Shown here piece after piece: positions 7,508-13,185 of a stretch of DNA of 13,185 nucleotides. Both the position numbers and the translations under genes were made by a program. Positions within the stretch are counted from its first letter, which is position 1; the number at the start of each line of letters is the position of its first letter. The stretch is from Bacillota bacterium (GTDB taxonomy: Bacteria; Bacillota; Clostridia; Lachnospirales; Lachnospiraceae): contig JAEZPG010000040.1 of the NCBI GenBank assembly GCA_023413555.1, positions 1 through 13,185 on the forward strand. Reading direction: 5' to 3'. The notes below the pieces were generated by a model. The model worked only from the letters and a program-made list of their open reading frames with translations, was not told the DNA's origin and made no database searches.

Positions 7508-8278
7508 TTACCTCGCTCCTTCGGTCGCTTTCTTTAACAGGTCTACTAAATTGAGCAATGCTTCAAGAGAATTCTTTCGCTCTTTCATCATAGCTGTACC
7601 CACAATCACACCGTCAAATCCTTGCATCAGCAACTCCTTGACTCTTTCTGGTGTTGAGATTCCAAATCCCGCAAATACATTCACATGCTCATATTGTTTT
7701 GCTTCTCTTAATAATTGCGAGTAATTATCTGAAGTAACTTTCATTCCAGTAGGACCTGCATATAGCATTTGGTAGATTAGTGCATTATTCTCTAAGCTCT
7801 GGTGAATCTGATGAGAGTCCATATTCGGTCTAATAAATCCTACCACATCAACCTCATAGTTCATTAATTGGTTCTCCAACTCCACCCGTTCTTCAAAGGT
7901 CATATCTGGAATAACTAATGCATCAATCAGTTTTTCCTTTGCAAGTTCATGACAAAAGCCATTTTCCATAATGTCATTTTCATAAGCCATTAACCATATA
8001 GGACTCTCTATTTCTTTACGAAGCTTTATCCAAAATGCAAGATCTGTTGAGATGTTCCTATCAATCACTTGATGTGCATGTTGAATTACCTCTCCATCAG
8101 CCAAAGGTTCCTTTGCCGGATATCCAATTTCAAAGATATCCATATTGGCTTTCTCACATTCACGTATTGTATCATAGAAGCTATCTTTGTCCGGATATCC
8201 AGCTGTAAAATATCCTACTAAAATATGTCCCTTTTTTTTAAGTATCTCTTTATTTTTTATAGATTTTATAATTCTCAT
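7508..8278 (-). CDS. TrpA-like TIM-barrel lyase/aldolase in a sugar operon
   Basis: A 256-residue protein clearly related to tryptophan synthase alpha, slightly shorter than usual (about 265). Tryptophan synthase alpha cleaves indole-glycerol phosphate by retro-aldol reaction to indole and glyceraldehyde 3-phosphate. The family signature reads FEIGYPAKEPLADG (49-62), with E50 and D61 matching catalytic E49 and D60 of E. coli TrpA. The GPTGMK segment matches the mobile loop around TrpA T183 (GVTG), and the phosphate-site elements GFGIS and GVIVGTA are kept, although the serine of the usual GSA is glycine. There is no trpB or other trp gene. The ATG overlaps the permease stop codon (ATGA) and the kinase follows after two bases, so it is translated with sugar-uptake genes. 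I infer that it cleaves a phosphorylated sugar made by the neighbouring kinase. Relationship is firm, reaction is hypothesis. Confidence 0.85.
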   Translation of the reverse strand: MRIIKSIKNKEILKKKGHILVGYFTAGYPDKDSFYDTIRECEKANMDIFEIGYPAKEPLADGEVIQHAHQVIDRNISTDLAFWIKLRKEIESPIWLMAYENDIMENGFCHELAKEKLIDALVIPDMTFEERVELENQLMNYEVDVVGFIRPNMDSHQIHQSLENNALIYQMLYAGPTGMKVTSDNYSQLLREAKQYEHVNVFAGFGISTPERVKELLMQGFDGVIVGTAMMKERKNSLEALLNLVDLLKKATEGAR

Positions 8279-9228
8279 TTCGCATCACCACGACCAATCT
8301 TCTGGGCGATGACAGCTAATATGATGATACATCCCGTTATTACATCCTGCATAAAAGAAGGTACTTGAAGTATTGTTAGTCCATTGGCTAAGATACCAAG
8401 AATTGCGGCTCCAATAAAAGTTCCCCAGACATTTGGAACTCCTTCACGAAATACTGTAGTCCCTAAATACACTGCTGCATAGGATTGTAGAAAATATCCG
8501 TCGCCACCAGTTGGATGGGCAGAACCTAGTCTAGATGCCATTAGCATTCCTGTTGTAGCAGAGAGCATTCCACATAATGCAAATGCATATCTTTTATATT
8601 TCTTAACATTGATTCCAGCTACCTTAGAAGCTTCTTCACTTCCTCCAATGGCATATAACTTACGTCCAAAGGCTGTGTGACGCATAACAAACCAGAAAAT
8701 AAGAATCACACATATCATAATAATGGTTAAAATAGGTACTCCTAGCACGTTTTTACTCCCAAGAATAGTAAAGTTCTTTGGAATACTTTCAAACACAGTG
8801 GCACCACCTGTGATCCAAAATGTGAAGCCACCTATTATCGTGCTTACACCAAGTGTCGTAATAAAGGATAATATTTTGAACTTCGTAATCAGCCATCCAT
8901 TGAGCCATCCAATTACAAAACATAATATTACAGGTGCTAGGAAACATAGTATCATTGGCATCCCTGCTACCGCTAATTTGGCTGCTACTACTCCACCTAA
9001 GCTTGCTAGGGCTCCAACCGATAAGTCAAACTCACCTACACTCATGGCTAAGGTAGCTCCTAGTGCAATAACAACTAACAGCGAAATCTGTTTTGATATA
9101 TTAATAAAGTTTGATAACGTAAAGAATGCATCCGGGCGCAATATACTGAATATTATCACTACTACAATACCCGCAAATATAGTACCATAGGCTTGAAATA
9201 TTTCGGATAGTGATATCTTCTTTTTCAT
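8275..9228 (-). CDS. Sugar ABC transporter permease (RbsC/LsrC/XylH type)
   Basis: A 317-residue inner-membrane protein of the BPD_transp_2 family. About eight to ten hydrophobic segments can be seen, beginning with YGTIFAGIVVVIIFSIL (14-30) and including LLVVIALGATLAMSV and ILTIIMICVILIFWFVM. The family motif GEFDLSVGALASLGG follows the second segment, and the cytoplasmic loop with GGSEEASKVAGINVKKYKR contacts the ATPase in this family. Only one permease gene is present, so the transporter probably uses a homodimer, as in ribose systems, unlike Lsr with its two permeases. The ribosome binding site GAGAGGA is 11 bases from the ATG. It follows the ATPase gene by 27 bp and overlaps the TrpA-like gene by four bases, which suggests translational coupling. 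Confidence 0.93.
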   Translation of the reverse strand: MKKKISLSEIFQAYGTIFAGIVVVIIFSILRPDAFFTLSNFINISKQISLLVVIALGATLAMSVGEFDLSVGALASLGGVVAAKLAVAGMPMILCFLAPVILCFVIGWLNGWLITKFKILSFITTLGVSTIIGGFTFWITGGATVFESIPKNFTILGSKNVLGVPILTIIMICVILIFWFVMRHTAFGRKLYAIGGSEEASKVAGINVKKYKRYAFALCGMLSATTGMLMASRLGSAHPTGGDGYFLQSYAAVYLGTTVFREGVPNVWGTFIGAAILGILANGLTILQVPSFMQDVITGCIIILAVIAQKIGRGDAK

Positions 9229-9255
9229 GACTAAACAGTCCTCTCTTCTTATAAA

Positions 9256-10743
9256 TTATTTCTCATCTGCATAGCATGCCGCCAGAACTGTCTCAGCAGT
9301 AAGATTTTCATTTTTAAATATTTGCTTCGTAAATCCATGAGCCATTATTTGTATACTATCTGCTACATCTAAAACTTCTTTTAAGTCAGATGATACAAAC
9401 AATACTCCATTACCCTCGTCTGCCTTATTACGGAGAAGCTTATGAATTTCTGCTCTTGTTACGACATCCACCGCTTGGGTTGGTTCATCACATAATAGTA
9501 CTTTGGGATCTGACATAAGCGCTTTTGCAAATACAACCTTTTGTTGATTACCTCCAGAGAGCTGTAATACCGGTTGATTCGGGCCTTCTGTCTTAATACT
9601 TAAACCTTGTATCTTATCAATCGTATCAGAAATTTCTTTCTTATCATTAACAACCCCAAGTGTGGCATAATTATCTATGGTTGAAAGTACAACATTTTGT
9701 TTTACATTAAGGCTGCTAACCAATGCTTTTCCTCGTCGGTCTTCGCATATCAATACCATACCGTTTTTTATAGAGTTTGCAGGTGTAGGCTTATCGATTG
9801 TCTTACCGTCCAAGGTTATCTGTCCACTTAAAAGAGGCCTATACCCATAAATACACTCCAACATCTCAGTACGTCCACTACCACCTAATCCAAAAATACC
9901 GAGGATTTCTCCTTTATGTACAGTTACATTAGCTTTTTTCACTATATGATCTTTTGATTGCAGGTTTTCTACTGTTAAGAGTGGTTCACCAATATTCTTA
10001 TTAGTAACTACCTTTTCGCTTACCCAATTATCTGTCATTAACGATACTAGTTTATCCTTATCCATATCTTTTGTTTCAACAGTCTTTACCATTTGACCAT
10101 TCTTAAATACAGTAATACGGCTAGTCAATCGAAAGATTTCATCCATACGATGTGTTACATATAGAATAGCAGTCCCTTTCGCTTTTAACTTCTCTAGGAT
10201 AGCAAAGAGTACTTCTGACTCTTTATCTGTCAAGGAAGCGGTAGGTTCATCTAGTATTAAGAGCTTACAATCTGTCATCATGGCGCGAATTATTTCGACT
10301 AATGTCTTTTGTGGCGGTGTCAAGAATGTAGCAGGAATAGTAAGGTCTATATCAATACCTAGCTCCTTAGCGACTGTTTCCACTCTTCTTCGCATCTTTT
10401 TCCAGTCAACAGAAACTCCATTTCTCTTTTCATATTCTAAGCCAAGATATGCATTCTCTATTCCATTAAACGCAGGAATCAAATTTCTGTCTTGATGAAT
10501 TACATTAATCCCTATTTGACGGCTTTGTTGCGGATTTGTAATGGCTACCTTTTCGCTATTCCAGATAATTTCACCCTGATCCATATTGTATACACCTGTT
10601 AGTATTTTTATTAAGGTTGATTTACCGGCACCGTTCTCTCCTACTAACCCGTGAATTTCCCCTTCTTCAATCTGGAAGTTGATATCCTTTAGTGCATACA
10701 TATTACCAAATTTCTTTGTGACTTGTTTGGTTTGCAAAAGCAT
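9256..10743 (-). CDS. Sugar ABC transporter ATP-binding protein with two nucleotide-binding domains (RbsA type)
   Basis: A 495-residue peripheral ATPase that powers uptake of the sugar; RbsA/MglA/LsrA proteins have this double-domain form and length. Domain 1: Walker A GENGAGKST (35-43), Q84, Walker B LLILDE (161-166) and switch H198. Its signature is altered to LTPPQKTLVEI (141-151). Domain 2: degenerate Walker A FGLGGSGRT (284-292, lysine replaced by arginine), a canonical LSGGNQQK signature (395-402) and Walker B VLLCDE (415-420), followed by PTQAVDV where PTRGIDV is common. Such asymmetry, with one competent ATP site, is typical of the family. The gene lies 40 bp after the binding-protein gene and 27 bp before the permease gene. 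The substrate is not determined by this subunit. Confidence 0.94.
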   Translation of the reverse strand: MLLQTKQVTKKFGNMYALKDINFQIEEGEIHGLVGENGAGKSTLIKILTGVYNMDQGEIIWNSEKVAITNPQQSRQIGINVIHQDRNLIPAFNGIENAYLGLEYEKRNGVSVDWKKMRRRVETVAKELGIDIDLTIPATFLTPPQKTLVEIIRAMMTDCKLLILDEPTASLTDKESEVLFAILEKLKAKGTAILYVTHRMDEIFRLTSRITVFKNGQMVKTVETKDMDKDKLVSLMTDNWVSEKVVTNKNIGEPLLTVENLQSKDHIVKKANVTVHKGEILGIFGLGGSGRTEMLECIYGYRPLLSGQITLDGKTIDKPTPANSIKNGMVLICEDRRGKALVSSLNVKQNVVLSTIDNYATLGVVNDKKEISDTIDKIQGLSIKTEGPNQPVLQLSGGNQQKVVFAKALMSDPKVLLCDEPTQAVDVVTRAEIHKLLRNKADEGNGVLFVSSDLKEVLDVADSIQIMAHGFTKQIFKNENLTAETVLAACYADEK

Positions 10744-10783
10744 TTGTTTTCACTCCTTATATGCTCTCATTTTTCACAGTGCA

Positions 10784-11722
10784 TTATTTCTCTTTTGTAA
10801 TGAGTGTAGCTGGAGCATACTTTTCACCTTTTTCCACATTATCCCCATTAAACATTTTTACCATATCATCAAATACGAGTTTTGCCATTCCTTCAAAATT
10901 CTGAGCTAGTGTTGCTTTAAGATTTGTACCTTCTTTAATTAAGGTAACTGCTTGTTCATTACCATCCACACCAACTACAAGTACTTCATCTCTACCAGCA
11001 TCTTTTAAAGCTTGTGTCGCACCAATTGCTGGTTCATCCCATCCACACCAAATTGCTGTAATAGAATCTTTTTCAGGATTAGCAAGTAAAAGATTTTCTA
11101 CGGTATTTCTAGCGTTATCAATTGGTCCAGATGCTTCTACATGTTGCTCTGTAATTAATTTAATATCTGGATAATTAGCAATCAATTTATCAAAGGCTTC
11201 TGATCTTTTTACAACTCCTGGATGAGGACGATGTGTCAAGGAAATAACGGTACCTTTTCCTTTCATCAGATCATCAAACAGATACTTTGTAATGGTTTCA
11301 CCCATTGCATAATTATCACTTGTTGCATTCATCATCATTCCATCCATAAAACCACTGTCACATCCAAATACTGGAATACCGGCGTCAAATGCACTCTTTA
11401 ATTGTGTTTCCACTTGAGTTGGATCTGCGCTTACTAATACAATTGCATCTGTCTTTGATGACACAACATCTTCTATTCTACTTGCTAATGCTGCAAAATC
11501 ATTTTTTGTATCTACAACATTTACTTTCATTCCTTCTTTCTCCATAGAAGCCTTCATATATTCAACCATCTGGTTGGTGGTAACGGAACCTAAATATGGG
11601 GTAAGAATAGATATTTGCTTTCCTTCTGGACCTTTTTTATCAGATGATGAGCTACCACATGCTGATAAACTTAATACCATTGCTAATACTAATAACATAC
11701 TCATTAATTTTTTTCCTTTCAT
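10784..11722 (-). CDS. Sugar-binding lipoprotein of the ABC transporter (RbsB-like)
   Basis: A 312-residue exported receptor of the periplasmic-binding-protein type 1 fold. The signal peptide has a basic start (MKGKK), a hydrophobic core (about 6-18) and the lipobox LSAC with C22 as the predicted lipidated cysteine; a serine-rich linker (SSSS) follows. The mature part starts with KQISILTPYLGSVTTNQMVEYMKASME and contains DAIVLVSADPTQVETQLKSAFDAGIPVFGCDS, the conserved hinge-side region of ribose-type receptors, and later AIWCGWDEPAIGATQALKDAG and VLVVGVDGN. AGGAGG (11736-11731) fixes the start. It directly follows the regulator gene (18 bp gap). The ligand is probably a pentose, hexose or similar polyol; similarity to RbsB, LsrB and XylF-like proteins does not decide between them. 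Confidence 0.93.
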   Translation of the reverse strand: MKGKKLMSMLLVLAMVLSLSACGSSSSDKKGPEGKQISILTPYLGSVTTNQMVEYMKASMEKEGMKVNVVDTKNDFAALASRIEDVVSSKTDAIVLVSADPTQVETQLKSAFDAGIPVFGCDSGFMDGMMMNATSDNYAMGETITKYLFDDLMKGKGTVISLTHRPHPGVVKRSEAFDKLIANYPDIKLITEQHVEASGPIDNARNTVENLLLANPEKDSITAIWCGWDEPAIGATQALKDAGRDEVLVVGVDGNEQAVTLIKEGTNLKATLAQNFEGMAKLVFDDMVKMFNGDNVEKGEKYAPATLITKEK

Positions 11723-11740
11723 TCTAAAACCCTCCTAATT

Positions 11741-12673
11741 TTATAATTGTTTGGCAGTATTCATATCTGTCATAAAAACATCAATGTAACCACTTTGTAG
11801 TGAAGCCTTGATAGATGCAACTTTGCTATCTCCAATTGCGCATGCAATTGTTTTACTTTTTTTAATATCACTCAATGTTTGTCCAATGGAACGTTTTGAT
11901 AACTCTGTCTCAATGATCTTACCTTCTGAGTTTAAATAGGACGTACAAACGGATGCTACAGCTTCTGATCTTTTAAGACTTTCAATATCTTCCTGCGTAT
12001 ATGCACCAGCTCTTACATTTGTTGAATCCATATTCACTTGGCCTATTCCAATAATTGTTACATCGCAATGCTTTCCTCGCTGTAAAACACTTGCTATTTC
12101 AGGCTCATTCCTAAATATTTGACATGCTTGTTCATTTTGTACAATCACCGGAGCGTTCAACACAAAGGACTTTCCTCCTGTTTTTTCAGCAAACTTCTGA
12201 GCAATTGTATTGGCGTGCCATTCCGGATTAATTGCCCCTATTCCACCAACCAGCGGAATAAAATCTAAACCATGTCGTTCAAAATCAGTTACTGCATTTA
12301 ATAGGCTACTAATTGTCTGTCCACTCATAACCCCAATTAAATCGTTATCTCGTATATATGCATATAAATGTTTTGCTGCTTGCACACTAAATACTTCAAA
12401 TCTATTCGATCCCATTTCACTTGTTGTATCAACGACGAGAGCATCTTTAATCTTATACTTCTTAATCAGTTCGTTCTCAAGCCTTGTCTCTTCTGCATAA
12501 GGGTTATTAATAGTGATCGATACTATATTATTTGATCTTGCATTTGCCAAAAGACGGCTAATCTGTGGTCTCGATATTCCAAGTTGCGCCGAGATTTCTT
12601 TTTGGCTCAAATTCTGTTCATAATATAGTTGGCAGACCTTTATCACTATTCTTGTATCATCCGTTATTGCCAT
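11741..12673 (-). CDS. SorC/DeoR-family sugar-responsive transcriptional regulator
   Basis: A 310-residue cytosolic regulator. The N-terminal helix-turn-helix lies at about residues 10-50 (VCQLYYEQNLSQKEISAQLG, then ISRPQISRLLANARSNNIV). The remaining part (about 60-310) is the SorC sugar-binding domain of NagB-like fold, with VMSGQTISSLLNAV, FIPLVGGIG and TIIGIGQVN as recognisable stretches; regulators of this family (SorC, LsrR, CggR) usually sense phosphorylated sugars. It is the first gene of the six-gene operon, with the binding-protein gene 18 bp downstream. Its promoter is overlapped by a dyad with a second copy 22 bp upstream, so it probably represses its own operon until the kinase product binds. 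The ribosome binding site AAAGGAG is about six bases before the ATG. Family call is firm, effector inferred. Confidence 0.9.
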   Translation of the reverse strand: MAITDDTRIVIKVCQLYYEQNLSQKEISAQLGISRPQISRLLANARSNNIVSITINNPYAEETRLENELIKKYKIKDALVVDTTSEMGSNRFEVFSVQAAKHLYAYIRDNDLIGVMSGQTISSLLNAVTDFERHGLDFIPLVGGIGAINPEWHANTIAQKFAEKTGGKSFVLNAPVIVQNEQACQIFRNEPEIASVLQRGKHCDVTIIGIGQVNMDSTNVRAGAYTQEDIESLKRSEAVASVCTSYLNSEGKIIETELSKRSIGQTLSDIKKSKTIACAIGDSKVASIKASLQSGYIDVFMTDMNTAKQL

Positions 12674-12729
12674 AGAAGCTCCTTTCTTTTGAAATTTTGT
12701 TCATCCATAGAAATATATTTCATAGTTCT

Positions 12730-12758
12730 TTTATAACATCTTTCGACATTTATGTCAA
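12730..12758 (-). promoter_or_regulatory. Promoter of the six-gene sugar operon
   Basis: On the minus strand TTGACA (12758-12753), a 17-bp spacer and TATAAA (12735-12730): a near-consensus sigma-A promoter. Transcription would start near 12723, giving a leader of about 50 bases before the SorC-family start codon. The -35 lies inside the first operator box, which points to repression rather than activation. Confidence 0.78.
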
Positions 12759-12783
12759 TTAATTACGACATTTTATGACATGA
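12744..12783. promoter_or_regulatory. Two-box operator for the SorC-family regulator
   Basis: Box A, CGACATTTATGTCA (12744-12757), contains the perfect dyad GACAT-TT-ATGTC and overlaps the -35. Box B, CGACATTTTATGACA (12766-12780), repeats it with one inserted base and one changed base. The boxes start 22 bp apart, two helical turns, so they face the same side of DNA, as expected for a tetrameric SorC-type regulator. A further perfect dyad TGAAA-CTAA-TTTCA lies at 12781-12794. Binding by the adjacent regulator is inference. Confidence 0.55.
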
Positions 12784-12931
12784 AACTAATTTCAAGGTGT
12801 ATTTTAATGTATTATATTCGCGTATATTCAGTTGCTTTGTATTTTTAAGGCTTCATGTCTATTGGTATACGCCATAATCTATCTTTTTGGTTCTTACAAT
12901 GACATTAAAGTTATTGCTTAATCAAAACAAC
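12784..12931. other. Spacer between the sugar operon promoter and the rRNA terminator
   Basis: Together with the promoter and terminator this is part of a 335-base stretch without a protein gene (12674-13008). I see no 5S rRNA, tRNA or credible small ORF here; the ATG at about 12858 on the minus strand stops after three codons. The only structure noted is GCTTAATCAAAA (12916-12927), an exact inverted copy of the 23S 3' end. Confidence 0.5.
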
Positions 12932-12962
12932 AAAAAAAAGAACCATCATTTCTGATGATTCT
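12932..12962 (-). terminator. Intrinsic terminator of the rRNA operon
   Basis: On the minus strand AGAATCATCA (12962-12953), loop GAAA, TGATGGTTCT (12948-12939) and then at least seven T (12938-12932). The stem is 10 bp with one G-T pair and a stable GNRA-type loop. It lies about 46 bases after the end of the 23S gene with no other gene between, so it closes the rRNA transcript and insulates the sugar operon, which is read in the same direction. Confidence 0.9.
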
Positions 12963-13007
12963 TCTCACTTCATATCTTCAAAACTACACATTGTATCATC
13001 CATCATT

Positions 13008-13185
13008 TTTGATTAAGCCCTCGACCTATTAGTAACAATCAGCTACATATGTTGCCATACTTCCACCTTTGTCCTATCTACCTTGTCGTCTTCAAGGGGT
13101 CTTACTAGCTTATGCTATGGGATATCTTATCTTGAGGGGGGCTTCACGCTTAGATGCCTTCAGCGTTTATCCCGTCCAAACTTGG
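13008..13185 (-). rRNA. 23S ribosomal RNA, 3' end (partial)
   Basis: The minus strand carries the conserved last part of 23S rRNA: CCAAGTTTGGACGGGATAAA at the window edge, then GCATCTAAGCGTGAAGCCCCCC, CCTTGAAGACGACAAGGT, and the terminal ACTAATAGGTCGAGGGCTTAA, with short gaps between them. Only about 178 bases are inside the window; the gene runs off the right edge. The exact 3' end (about 13008) is judged from the usual ending ...GGCTTAA(C/T)CA. No 5S gene follows; the transcript ends at the terminator at 12932-12962. Few other gene types are this conserved, so the call is secure. Confidence 0.97.

Noticed and set aside
7508..8278. Calling the TrpA-like gene trpA for tryptophan biosynthesis
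   Set aside because: No trpB or other trp gene is nearby, and the gene is packed between sugar permease and kinase genes, so I left the symbol empty.
8723..9190. A 155-codon open frame on the plus strand inside the permease gene
   Set aside because: It lies wholly antisense to a well-supported membrane protein gene, has no ribosome binding site of note and its translation resembles no family I know; it is a shadow of the permease codons.
12784..12931. 5S rRNA or tRNA after the 23S gene
   Set aside because: No 5S-like conserved stretch and no cloverleaf was seen, and the rRNA transcript is expected to end at 12932.
1..13185. Mobile elements, phage genes or CRISPR array
   Set aside because: No transposase, integrase, terminal repeats or regularly spaced repeats were seen, and all genes are intact.

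Overview
The window looks like chromosome from a low-GC Gram-positive member of the Clostridia, most likely a Lachnospiraceae (Lachnoclostridium-like) bacterium. The basis is an AT-rich sequence with strong AGGAGG-type ribosome binding sites, near-consensus sigma-A promoters, a Gram-positive lipoprotein-type sugar-binding protein and a clostridial-looking 23S rRNA 3' end. The taxonomic call is inference; no database search was possible. All ten protein genes look intact. No insertion sequence, phage gene, CRISPR array or tRNA was seen.

Layout. (1) Positions 1-1777, plus strand: a TetR-family repressor gene and an aldo/keto reductase gene. Each is preceded by its own promoter and a copy of the same dyad operator, so they form a small self-contained regulon. 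(2) A hairpin terminator at 1885-1909 separates these from everything else, which lies on the minus strand. (3) 1923-5686, read right to left: an AraC-family regulator, then rhamnulokinase (rhaB) and L-rhamnose isomerase (rhaA). These are the first two steps after rhamnose uptake. The rhamnulose-1-phosphate aldolase and a rhamnose transporter are not here. (4) 5687-6029 is non-coding and holds the araC promoter and a 19-bp perfect hairpin that ends the next operon. (5) 6030-12673, read right to left: a tight six-gene operon. In transcription order it encodes a SorC-family regulator, a sugar-binding lipoprotein, a double-domain ABC ATPase, a membrane permease, a TrpA-like TIM-barrel protein and a xylulokinase-like FGGY kinase. 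Its promoter (TTGACA-17-TATAAA) is overlapped by a GACAT/ATGTC operator, with a second copy 22 bp upstream. (6) 13008-13185: the 3' end of a 23S rRNA gene on the minus strand, followed directly by an intrinsic terminator with no 5S gene in between.

How the genes work together. The six-gene operon reads as a complete uptake-and-catabolism unit: sense the sugar (SorC), bind and import it (ABC transporter), phosphorylate it (kinase) and probably split the phosphosugar by retro-aldol cleavage (TrpA-like protein). The parts list parallels the Lsr (autoinducer-2) system: SorC-type regulator, RbsB/A/C-type transporter, FGGY kinase and a TIM-barrel lyase. Here a TrpA homologue stands in the place of LsrF. 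The TrpA-like gene keeps both catalytic acids of tryptophan synthase alpha but has no trpB or other trp gene beside it, so recruitment to sugar-phosphate cleavage is the most interesting hypothesis in the window. The substrate cannot be read from sequence alone.
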